A stretch of 64,000 nt of DNA, from positions 62,001 to 126,000 of the forward strand of contig CAIQPK010000086.1 in NCBI GenBank assembly GCA_903873705.1, read 5' to 3'. A model generated the notes under the pieces. It was not told the DNA's origin, searched no databases, and worked only from the letters and a program-made list of their open reading frames with translations. This document shows, piece after piece, positions 51,795 through 58,854 of the stretch (position 1 is the stretch's first letter; every line of letters starts with the position of its first letter). A program made the position numbers and the translations under genes. Source of the DNA: an uncultured Acidobacteriota bacterium (lineage in GTDB: Bacteria; Acidobacteriota; Terriglobia; Terriglobales; Acidobacteriaceae).

Positions 51795-52929
51795 ATGTTG
51801 AGTGACCTCGAATTCGAATACTCCCCGGTACGTGAGAAGGTGCGCGACCTGCGGGGGTATCTTTGACTCGCCCCGCCTGAAGAAAGAACTCGCCACAGTA
51901 GAAGAAAAGATTTCCGACCCCAGCGTCTGGGCCGACGCCGCACGTTCGCAGCCACTGATGCGCGAGCGCAAGCGCCTCGAGCACCAGCTCGCCGACGACG
52001 CTGAACTAGCGCGGCGCACCGGCGACATCGAAGCCTACTTCGACCTCATGCGCGAGGGCGAGCTCTCCGTCGAACCCGACCTCAAGCGCGAGATCAACTC
52101 CCTGGTCGAGTTTTCCGAGGCGCTCGAATCCCGCACCATGCTTTCGGAAGAGAACGACCCGCTTAACGCCATCGTCACCGTCCACCCCGGCGCCGGCGGC
52201 ACCGAAAGCCAGGACTGGGCCGAGATGCTCATGCGCATGTACCTGCGCTGGGCCGAGCGCCAGGGCTTCAAAACCGAGATCAACGAAATACAGGATGGTG
52301 ACGAAGCCGGCATCAAGTCCGCCACCTTCACCATTACCGGCGACTTCGCCTTCGGCCTGCTCGGCGGTGAGACCGGCGTCCATCGTCTCGTCCGCATCTC
52401 GCCCTTCGACCAGGCCAAGCGCCGCCACACCAGCTTTGCCAGCGTCTTTGTCTCGCCGGAAATCGACGATTCCATCGTCATCGATATCAAGCCCGACGAC
52501 CTTCGCATCGACACCTTCCGCTCCGGCGGCAAGGGTGGCCAGCACGTCAACACCACCGACTCCGCCGTCCGCATCACGCATCTTCCCACGGGCATCGTCA
52601 CCGGCTGCCAGAATGAGCGCTCGCAGCACAAGAACAAAGAGAAGGCGATGAAGATGATGCGCTCGCGTCTCTACGAGTTTGAGCTCGACAAGAAAAAGGC
52701 CATCAGCCGCAAGCTCGAAGACACCAAGCTCGAGATCAACTTCGGCTCGCAGATCCGCAGTTACGTTCTGCAGCCCTATCGCATGGCGAAGGACCTGCGT
52801 ACCCGCGTCGAAGTCGGCGACGTCGACAAGGTCCTGGACGGCTACCTCGAACCCTTCATCCGCGGCTACCTGAAGCTGCGCCGCGAAGGTGGCGTCCCCG
52901 CAGCTATAGTTGAGGAAGACGATCTCTAG
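51795..52929 (+). CDS. prfB: Peptide chain release factor 2, with programmed +1 frameshift
   Basis: Recognises UGA and UAA and triggers peptide release. The gene begins MLSDLEFEYSPVREKVRDLRGYL and reaches an in-frame TGA at 51864-51866; the remaining frame (DSPRLKKELATVEEKI...) continues only after a +1 shift. The site reads GGGGGTAT CTT TGA C, the conserved autoregulatory signal by which low RF2 increases its own synthesis. The RF2 tripeptide SPF is in RISPFDQAKRRHTS, and the catalytic GGQ is in GGKGGQHVNTTDSAV. Total about 377 residues. A simple gene caller would misplace the start inside the wrong frame. Confidence 0.95.
51852..51867 (+). other. prfB: RF2 programmed +1 frameshift site
   Basis: CGGGGGTATCTTTGAC: an internal Shine-Dalgarno-like G-run, the slippery CTT codon, the TGA stop, and the C that makes UGA a weak terminator. 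Matches the classical arrangement of bacterial prfB genes. Confidence 0.95.
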
Positions 52930-52943
52930 TCGACGGAGACGCT

Positions 52944-53040
52944 GTCATCCTGACCTTGAGCGGAGCCGAAGGTGAAGGACCTGTCGCCCTCGTAGCGGCA
53001 AGAAGATGGGGTACCCCATGTCCGGATTTTCGGACACGGG
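52944..53040 (+). repeat. Composite intergenic repeat downstream of prfB
   Basis: Left part (52944-52983): GTCATCCTGA...GAAGGTGAAGGACCTG, a form of the dispersed element whose usual translation VILSEAKDL is known from many acidobacterial and other genomes. Right part: palindromic repeat copy C. It fills about half of the gap between prfB and the next gene. Confidence 0.75.
53008..53040 (+). repeat. Dispersed palindromic repeat, copy C
   Basis: GGGGTACCCCATGTCCG, 6-nt loop, CGGACACGGG; arms 53015-53024 and 53031-53040 pair with one mismatch. Nearest in sequence to copy A read on the minus strand. Confidence 0.85.
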
Positions 53041-53130
53041 TCTGCATAGTGCCGCACATGACGATTGTCACCACCCATCCATGACACCGGCACCTGGCAA
53101 CCACCGCGCCTCCGTGCGATGCTCAGAGCC

Positions 53131-53886
53131 ATGGAGAACACCATGACCCAGCCGCTGCAGTCCAAACCTGACTACGGTATAGACGCCCCTGCCGTCCTGC
53201 GCAACCTCTTCCTCTTCGGCACGCTCTGCATCATTCTGCGCTTCACCGCGCCGCGCCTCGTGCACCTTGGCTCAATCGACGTCCTCCTGCACCCGATGTT
53301 TGCCTGGACGGGCGGCTTCCTCCTCGCCGAAGCCTTCCTCTTCCTCTACTACGTCAAGGTCGGCAAGTTCGGTCATCGCGACCTGATACTCTCGCTGCAC
53401 ACCTGGCGCGGCGATGAGCAGGTGCTGGACGTCGGCTGTGGCCGAGGCCTGTTGCTCGCCGGAGCGGCAAAGCATCTCACCACCGGCCACGCCACCGGCC
53501 TCGACATCTGGTCCACCACCGACATGGGTGGTAACGCCGCCGCCGCCACCGAGCGCAACCTCCAGCTCGAAGGCATCGCCGACCGCTGCACCCTCGTCAG
53601 CGAAGGCGCGCAGGCCATGCGCTTCGCCGACGCCAGCTTCAACGTCATCGTCTCCAACCTTTGCCTGCATAACATTTACGACCGGCCCACCCGGCAGAAG
53701 GCCGTCGCTGAAATCGCTCGCGTGCTCAAGCCCGGCGGCGTCGCGATCCTTTCGGACTACAAGCTCACCGCCGAGTACGCACAGCAACTCACCGCTGAAG
53801 GCCTCGCCGTCACCCGCCGTTGGGGCAATCCACTGGCAACGTTCCCTCCGCTCCGTATCGTCATTGCGCGGAAGCCTATCGTTTAG
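53131..53886 (+). CDS. Membrane-anchored SAM-dependent methyltransferase
   Basis: 251 residues. Two hydrophobic segments near the N-terminus (AVLRNLFLFGTLCIILRF; LLHPMFAWTGGFLLAEAFLFLYYV) precede a class I methyltransferase domain: EQVLDVGCGRGLLLAGAAKHL (motif I), GHATGLDIWS, FNVIVSNLCLHNI and RVLKPGGVAILSDY. The membrane part is unusual for a UbiE-like enzyme and suggests a lipid or quinone-like substrate (inference). The start MENTMTQP is preferred; upstream in-frame ATGs exist at 53119 and earlier. Its stop shares TTAG with the convergent DUF218 gene. Confidence 0.82.
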   Translation: MENTMTQPLQSKPDYGIDAPAVLRNLFLFGTLCIILRFTAPRLVHLGSIDVLLHPMFAWTGGFLLAEAFLFLYYVKVGKFGHRDLILSLHTWRGDEQVLDVGCGRGLLLAGAAKHLTTGHATGLDIWSTTDMGGNAAAATERNLQLEGIADRCTLVSEGAQAMRFADASFNVIVSNLCLHNIYDRPTRQKAVAEIARVLKPGGVAILSDYKLTAEYAQQLTAEGLAVTRRWGNPLATFPPLRIVIARKPIV

Positions 53887-54581
53887 TCGTTCTTACCTTC
53901 AAGCCAGCGGTGCATCCAGCTGATGTGCAGGTTCAGCCGGAGTGCCGTATAGCTCAGCACCTCGTGCATCATGCGCTGGGCGGCATCTAGGTTGTCGATA
54001 TTACCCACCCGCGCCCGCGGCGACGTATAGACGTCCAGGCCGGAGCGTCGGCAAAGCTCCGCAATGCGGAACAGGTGCGTACCGTCACTCACCACCACAA
54101 TGTGCTGCAGGTGCTCCTCGCGTGCGATCGCCGCCAGCCGCTGCACCTGCTGCTCGGTGTCGATCGAGTAGGTTTCCGCGATGATCTTGGTAAACGGAAC
54201 GCCATTGGCGAGCAGGTAGTCGCGCCCTACGCCGCCTTCGGTCAACCCGGAGTCCTTGTCTGACCCGCCGCCCAGCGTGATGATCACCGGCGCAATCTGC
54301 TCGCGATAAAGCAGCACGGCCTTATCCAGCCGCGCATGCAGCACCGGCGAGGGCCGTCCCGCGTACTCCGCTGCACCGAACACCGCAATCGCATCGGCCG
54401 GCGTCGCATCGTCACGCTCGGCCACGGACCGAATGTTCCAGTACACCCACCCAAACCAGGCCACCGCCACCAGTAGCACCAGCCCGCTCAGCCGCATCAG
54501 CACATGCGCGCGCGGACGCTTCGCCGTCGTAACCACGGTCTCCCGCTCGTTCACCTCATCGATGGGTTCAGGACTGCTCAT
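53883..54581 (-). CDS. DUF218 (YdcF/SanA/ElyC-like) membrane protein
   Basis: 232 residues: one N-terminal membrane helix (VLMRLSGLVLLVAVAWFGWVYW), then a DUF218 domain: ADAIAVFGAAEYAGRPSPVLHARLDKAVLLYRE, VIITLGGGSDKDSGLTEGGVGRDYLLANGVP, IVVVSDGTHLFRIAELCRRSG. Members in enterobacteria act in envelope integrity, possibly on lipid carriers. Active residues are not well defined. It ends convergently with the methyltransferase gene. Confidence 0.87.
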   Translation of the reverse strand: MSSPEPIDEVNERETVVTTAKRPRAHVLMRLSGLVLLVAVAWFGWVYWNIRSVAERDDATPADAIAVFGAAEYAGRPSPVLHARLDKAVLLYREQIAPVIITLGGGSDKDSGLTEGGVGRDYLLANGVPFTKIIAETYSIDTEQQVQRLAAIAREEHLQHIVVVSDGTHLFRIAELCRRSGLDVYTSPRARVGNIDNLDAAQRMMHEVLSYTALRLNLHISWMHRWLEGKND

Positions 54582-54642
54582 CAGGTAGGTACCTAGTATG
54601 CCGCGCTTGGCCTGCGAAATACCAGTGAGGTACGCCGCTCGC

Positions 54643-55287
54643 CTAAGGTTGCAGCGTCAGCGCGATCTCGTGGGTCGGAATAGCGCCCTCGCGCAGGATC
54701 ATCCAGGAGTTCGGCCCGCCGCTCAGGTCGACGATCGTCGTCGCCATGCTGCGGCTGGTCGGCCCGCCGTCCACAATCATCGGAATCTTGTCCCCAAACT
54801 GCTCCAGCACCGACCTCGCCCGCGTGCACTCCGGCGAGCCGTGCAGATTGGCCGAGGTCGCCGTAATCGGAAGCCCCAGCTTTTCAATCACCGCTCGGCA
54901 GATCGGCACCTCGGGCACGCGCAGCGCCACGTTGCCGGTGTTGGCGGTCACCCGCAGCGGCAGCTTGCTGCCGGCCTTCACGATGATCGTCAGCGGCCCC
55001 GGCCAGAAGCGTTCCGCCAGCCGGTCGAAGGCCATGTCGATACCGCGAGCCAGCTCATATGCCTGCGATACATCCGCAATCAGCAGCGAGAGCGGCTTAT
55101 GCCGGGCGCGCGTTTTCAGCTCATAAATGCGGTCAACCGCACGCAGGTTCACGGGGTCAACGGCGAGTCCGTAGAACGTGTCGGTAGGCAGCGCGGCCAC
55201 GTTGCCGGAGTTCAAACACTCCACCACGCGGTCAATCAGCGCCGGCTCGGGCTCATCAGGATTGATACGAAGGACTTCGGCATGCAT
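54643..55287 (-). CDS. tsaC: L-threonylcarbamoyladenylate synthase (Sua5/YciO/YrdC)
   Basis: Makes threonylcarbamoyl-AMP for the t6A37 tRNA modification. Landmarks: AALPTDTFYGLAVDPVN, KTRARHKPLSLLIAD, WPGPLTIIVKA, VALRVPE, TATSANLHGSPE. 214 residues is near the size of the single YrdC domain, so it lacks the extra Sua5 C-terminal domain. A YciO-type paralogue of unclear function is a possible alternative. It is 62 bp before the DUF218 gene on the same strand. Confidence 0.88.
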   Translation of the reverse strand: MHAEVLRINPDEPEPALIDRVVECLNSGNVAALPTDTFYGLAVDPVNLRAVDRIYELKTRARHKPLSLLIADVSQAYELARGIDMAFDRLAERFWPGPLTIIVKAGSKLPLRVTANTGNVALRVPEVPICRAVIEKLGLPITATSANLHGSPECTRARSVLEQFGDKIPMIVDGGPTSRSMATTIVDLSGGPNSWMILREGAIPTHEIALTLQP

Positions 55288-55390
55288 GTCAGCGTTCGGG
55301 GCCTCAACGTGCTCTATCGCTTATAGCACGTTGGCCCGGAGTGGCGTGCTGAGTCGATAACCGGCAGCCAGCGCGTAAACTTGAAGAGCC

Positions 55391-56170
55391 ATGCCGCTGC
55401 CGCCGCCCATCACCAGCCGCTCCAACGCCCGCGTAAAAGCCCTGCGCGCAGCCGACGGCGCCCAGCCCGGCGAACTCATCGCCATCGAAGGCGAAAACCT
55501 CATCCGCGAGGCCCACCGCTCCGGCCTCCGCTTCGACACCCTCTTCCTCCGCGAAGGCGCCGAGGCCCCCTTCGATCTCCCCACCACCAACATCGCCGTC
55601 GTCAGCCGTGATGTCTTTGCCAGTGCCGTCGACACCGCCTCGCCCCAGGGCATCGCGGCGCTCGTCGTCATTCCCGACGTCGCCGCGCCATCACTCTCAA
55701 ACCACGGCGTCGTCCTGGTCATCGAGTCCCTCCAGGACCCCGGTAACCTCGGTACCCTCATTCGCTCTGCCGAAGCCTTCGGCATCCCCCACGTCTTCAC
55801 AACGCCCGACACTGTTAGCCGCTGGAACCCCAAGACCATCCGCGCCTCCGCCGGCAGCGCCTTCCGCATCCCGGTCACGCGCGCCCCGCTCAGCGAAATC
55901 AAGTCGCTGCTCCACGATTACCGCTTCCTGGCCGCGGTAGCGCAGCAGCAGGGCGCAACGCCCACTACTGAAGCCAGCCTCCTCGCTCCCTGCGCACTAC
56001 TGATCGGCAACGAGGGCGCTGGCCTCTCCGCCTCCGCCCTCGCACTCGCCGACGCCCGCATCCACATCCCCTGCGCCGTCGAAAGCCTCAACGCTGCCAT
56101 CGCCGGCTCCACGCTGATGTACGAAGCCCTGCGCCAGCGCCTGCGGCAGCACGCCGAAGGCACTGCATGA
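55391..56170 (+). CDS. TrmH/SpoU-family RNA 2'-O-methyltransferase
   Basis: 259 residues. The N-terminal substrate-binding part (NARVKALRAADGAQPGELIAIEGENLIREAHRSG) resembles RlmB/TsnR-like proteins, and the SPOUT domain has all three motifs: VIESLQDPGNLGTLIRSAEAFG, LLIGNEGAGLS, IPCAVESLNAAIAGSTLMYEA. Target could be 23S rRNA or tRNA. TAAACT lies 9 nt before the ATG. It overlaps rarA by ATGA, so the two are coupled. Confidence 0.88.
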   Translation: MPLPPPITSRSNARVKALRAADGAQPGELIAIEGENLIREAHRSGLRFDTLFLREGAEAPFDLPTTNIAVVSRDVFASAVDTASPQGIAALVVIPDVAAPSLSNHGVVLVIESLQDPGNLGTLIRSAEAFGIPHVFTTPDTVSRWNPKTIRASAGSAFRIPVTRAPLSEIKSLLHDYRFLAAVAQQQGATPTTEASLLAPCALLIGNEGAGLSASALALADARIHIPCAVESLNAAIAGSTLMYEALRQRLRQHAEGTA

Positions 56171-57522
56171 GCCTCTTCGCCCCCGACTTTCGCTCCGTTG
56201 CCGACACCATCCAGCGCAACGCCCCGCTCGCCGAACGCATGCGCCCTCGCACGCTCGACGAGTTCTTCGGCCAGCAACATCTCCTCGGCCCGGGAAAAAC
56301 CCTCCGCCTCCAGATCGAAGACGAAACCACCGGCGTTGCCCGCGGAGCAGCCGCGTCCTCCCTCATCTTCTGGGGACCTCCCGGCGTCGGCAAGACCACC
56401 CTCGCCAAGATCATCGCTAACGTCACGCAGTCCACCTTCATCGAGTTCTCCGCCGTCATGAGCGGCATCAAAGAGATCAAGCAGGTGATGGTCGACGCCG
56501 AAAAGGCCGCCGGCTTCGGCTCCCGCACTATCCTCTTCATCGACGAGATCCATCGCTTCAACAAGGCCCAGCAGGACGCCTTCCTGCCCTACGTGGAGCG
56601 CGGCACCATCCGCCTCATCGGCGCCACCACTGAAAATCCCAGCTTTGAAATCAACGCCGCGCTGCTCTCCCGCTGCCGCGTCTACACGCTGCTTGCGTTG
56701 GGGCAGGACGAGATCGTCTCTCTCGTCGCCTCGGCGCTCACCGACGAGACCCGCGGCCTGGGCAAGCTTCATCTTACCGCCGAAGATGGCGCTCTCGAAG
56801 CCATCGCTAGCTACTCCTCCGGCGACGCCCGCAACGCCCTCAACGCGCTCGAAGGCGCCGCCCGCCTCACCGAAGCCCGCAGCGAAACCACGCTTACCGC
56901 CGCCATCGCCGCCGAAGCCCTGCAGCAGCGCATCCTGCTCTACGACAAGAAGGGCGAGCAGCATTACGACATCATCTCCGCCCTCCACAAGTCCGTCCGC
57001 AACTCCGACGCCGACGCCGCCCTCTACTGGCTCGGCCGCATGCTCATCGCCGGCGAAGACCCCATGTACATCGCCCGCCGCATCGTCCGCATGGCCGTAG
57101 AAGATATCGGCCTCGCCGCCCCGGAAGCCCTCAACCTCTGTCTCTCCGCCCGCGATGCCATGCACTTCCTCGGCTCTCCGGAAGGCGAACTCGCCCTCGC
57201 CCAGGCCGTCGTCTACCTCGCCCTCGCGCCGAAATCGAACGCAGTCTACACCGCCTTCGGCCAGGTCCGAGCCGACATAGAATCCATGCCCGCCCAACCC
57301 GTCCCGCTCCACCTCCGCAACGCGCCGACGAAGCTCATGAAAGAACTCGACTACGGCAAAGGCTACCAATACGCGCACGACGTGGAAGGCAAAGTAGCCG
57401 CGATGGAGTGCCTCCCCGAAAACCTCCGCGACCGCCGCTACTACCAACCCACCAACGAAGGCCGCGAGAAATTGCTGGCTCAACGCATGGAAGAGATCGC
57501 GAAGCTCCGCAGGCGCGAATGA
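56167..57522 (+). CDS. rarA: Replication-associated recombination ATPase RarA (MgsA)
   Basis: AAA+ ATPase acting at stalled forks with SSB. Walker A is GPPGVGKTTLAK, Walker B is LFIDEIHRFNKAQQDAFLP, sensor 1 is LIGATTENPSFE; the N-terminal PLAERMRPRTLDEFFGQQHLLGPGK is diagnostic. The C-terminal tetramerisation domain is complete (YQYAHDVEGKVAAMECLPENLRDRRYYQPTNEG). 451 residues. It is the second gene of the operon begun by the TrmH-type gene. Confidence 0.95.
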   Translation: MSLFAPDFRSVADTIQRNAPLAERMRPRTLDEFFGQQHLLGPGKTLRLQIEDETTGVARGAAASSLIFWGPPGVGKTTLAKIIANVTQSTFIEFSAVMSGIKEIKQVMVDAEKAAGFGSRTILFIDEIHRFNKAQQDAFLPYVERGTIRLIGATTENPSFEINAALLSRCRVYTLLALGQDEIVSLVASALTDETRGLGKLHLTAEDGALEAIASYSSGDARNALNALEGAARLTEARSETTLTAAIAAEALQQRILLYDKKGEQHYDIISALHKSVRNSDADAALYWLGRMLIAGEDPMYIARRIVRMAVEDIGLAAPEALNLCLSARDAMHFLGSPEGELALAQAVVYLALAPKSNAVYTAFGQVRADIESMPAQPVPLHLRNAPTKLMKELDYGKGYQYAHDVEGKVAAMECLPENLRDRRYYQPTNEGREKLLAQRMEEIAKLRRRE

Positions 57523-57543
57523 CCTTGACGATCACCGTTTTCA

Positions 57544-57565
57544 GTTGTGATATAAAAATCACAAC
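57544..57565 (+). promoter_or_regulatory. Operator/promoter of the toxin-antitoxin pair
   Basis: GTTGTGAT / ATCACAAC, perfect 8-bp palindrome with a 6-nt AT centre containing TATAAA. TTGACG at 57525-57530 is a plausible -35 element, though the spacing to TATAAA is 20 nt. Autorepression by the toxin-antitoxin complex is the usual arrangement. Confidence 0.65.
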
Positions 57566-57582
57566 GCTGCGGACCGGATCGC

Positions 57583-57906
57583 GTGCCTGAACCTACGTTT
57601 GAACTCGTGTTGTGCCATACCGAGGACGACCGCATTCCTCTAAAGGAGTGGCTGAAAACTCTCGACATCACAACGAGAAATCGCATCAGGGTCCAGATCG
57701 ACAAAATGGAAGACGGTAACTTTGGCGACGCCAGGCCCATTGGTTCAGGAGCATCCGAAAGTCGTCTGCATTTCGGGCCCGGATATCGCATTTACTTTGG
57801 CTTGAAGGGGAGCGTTGTCCACCTGCTGCACGGCGGCTCAAAAGCAACCCAGACAGCGGATATTCGTTTTGCATTGGAACTTTGGAAATCTCACCATGAA
57901 AACTAG
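57583..57906 (+). CDS. RelE/HigB-type toxin (addiction module killer protein)
   Basis: 107 residues. Matches the small ParE/RelE-fold killer proteins paired with HTH antitoxins: IPLKEWLKTLDITTRNRIRVQIDKMEDGNFGDARPIGSGASESRLHFGPGYRIYFGLKGSVVHLLHGGSKATQTADIRFALELW. These are usually ribosome-dependent mRNA interferases. The start is GTG. It overlaps its antitoxin by 11 bp. Toxin-first order and AT-richer sequence than neighbours fit horizontal gain. Confidence 0.9.
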   Translation: MPEPTFELVLCHTEDDRIPLKEWLKTLDITTRNRIRVQIDKMEDGNFGDARPIGSGASESRLHFGPGYRIYFGLKGSVVHLLHGGSKATQTADIRFALELWKSHHEN

Positions 57907-58234
57907 TTCATACCGCGAATCACTGCTTGAAGATCTAACCGACCCCGCAGAGGCGCAAGCGTACCTCAATGCGGCCTTGGAGGATTCCGGGGCTGCTTTT
58001 CTCAAGGCATTGAAGAATGTTTCTCAAGCCCATGGGATGGCAAAGGTAGCTAGTCAGGCTGGCGTCGAGCGGGAGAGTTTGTACCGTTCGTTGTCGTCGA
58101 ACGGCAATCCTACTTGGGACACGCTGTTGGGTGTGATGGAATCATTGCAGCTCAAATTTACCGTGGTTGGTGAAAGAACCCCACAAAAGCGCAGCACTCG
58201 GGCTCAATCCGGGCGCCGCCTTAAAGCTCAGTAA
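57896..58234 (+). CDS. HTH antitoxin of the HigA/addiction-module antidote type
   Basis: 112 residues. N-terminal SYRESLLEDLTDPAEAQAYLNAALEDSGAAFLKALKNVSQAHGMAKVASQAGVERESLYRSLSSNGNPTWDTLLGVMESL is the standard layout of the antidote family, with an HTH at about residues 43-70. The C-terminal tail is basic (KRSTRAQSGRRLKAQ). It is translated from within the toxin's end and presumably binds the palindrome at 57544-57565. Confidence 0.9.
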   Translation: MKTSSYRESLLEDLTDPAEAQAYLNAALEDSGAAFLKALKNVSQAHGMAKVASQAGVERESLYRSLSSNGNPTWDTLLGVMESLQLKFTVVGERTPQKRSTRAQSGRRLKAQ

Positions 58235-58286
58235 CTGCCTGCTTCACTAGCGAGTTGCCGGTAGTGGACTGATTCGGAAGGTGTTC

Positions 58287-58847
58287 ATGAAAGCATTGGT
58301 CTTTTTCCTGCTCTCATGTTTGTCAGCTCCACAGGTCGTAGCGCAGATGGCCAGCACGCCGCCGATGACTTCGGTAATCACTAACGCCGAAATTCATGAC
58401 GCCGCCACCGACCTTCTCGAAGCCATGGACGCCCGCCGCCGCCTGCTCGCCGGCCTCGATTCCTTCCTCCAAAGCTCAGCCGATGAACTCACCATCGATC
58501 CCGACTACACCTACGATCCGCTCTTCATAGAGGAGTTCAAAAAGCGCCTGCGCTCCCGCTTCGACCCCGCTCCCTTTATCGCCGCCGAGGTCACCATCTA
58601 CGAAGCGCACTTCACCGCCGCCGAACTGCGCGAACTCGCCCAGGCCCAGCGCGACAGGAAAGACGGCAGGGAACCGGAGCTCTCGCAGGCACTCGGTGAA
58701 AAGCTGGCAACGACGATGATGGCCATGCAGCGGGAAACCCTTGAGGCCACCAGCGAACTCGGCGCAAAACTAAGCGCACAGATCGCCCAGGAACTAAGGA
58801 AAGAACACCCGGAATGGTTCAAGCTGAAAAACGCCACCACCGCCTGA
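58287..58847 (+). CDS. Secreted DUF2059-like protein
   Basis: 186 residues with a signal peptide (MKALVFFLLSCLSAPQVVAQ). The helical remainder includes FDPAPFIAAEVTIYEAHFTAAELRELAQAQRD, close to the YxxHFTxxELxxL signature of DUF2059. The family is periplasmic and of unknown function. GGAAGG precedes the ATG by 5 nt. Unrelated in composition to the toxin-antitoxin pair upstream. Confidence 0.78.
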   Translation: MKALVFFLLSCLSAPQVVAQMASTPPMTSVITNAEIHDAATDLLEAMDARRRLLAGLDSFLQSSADELTIDPDYTYDPLFIEEFKKRLRSRFDPAPFIAAEVTIYEAHFTAAELRELAQAQRDRKDGREPELSQALGEKLATTMMAMQRETLEATSELGAKLSAQIAQELRKEHPEWFKLKNATTA

Positions 58848-58854
58848 GCCACAC

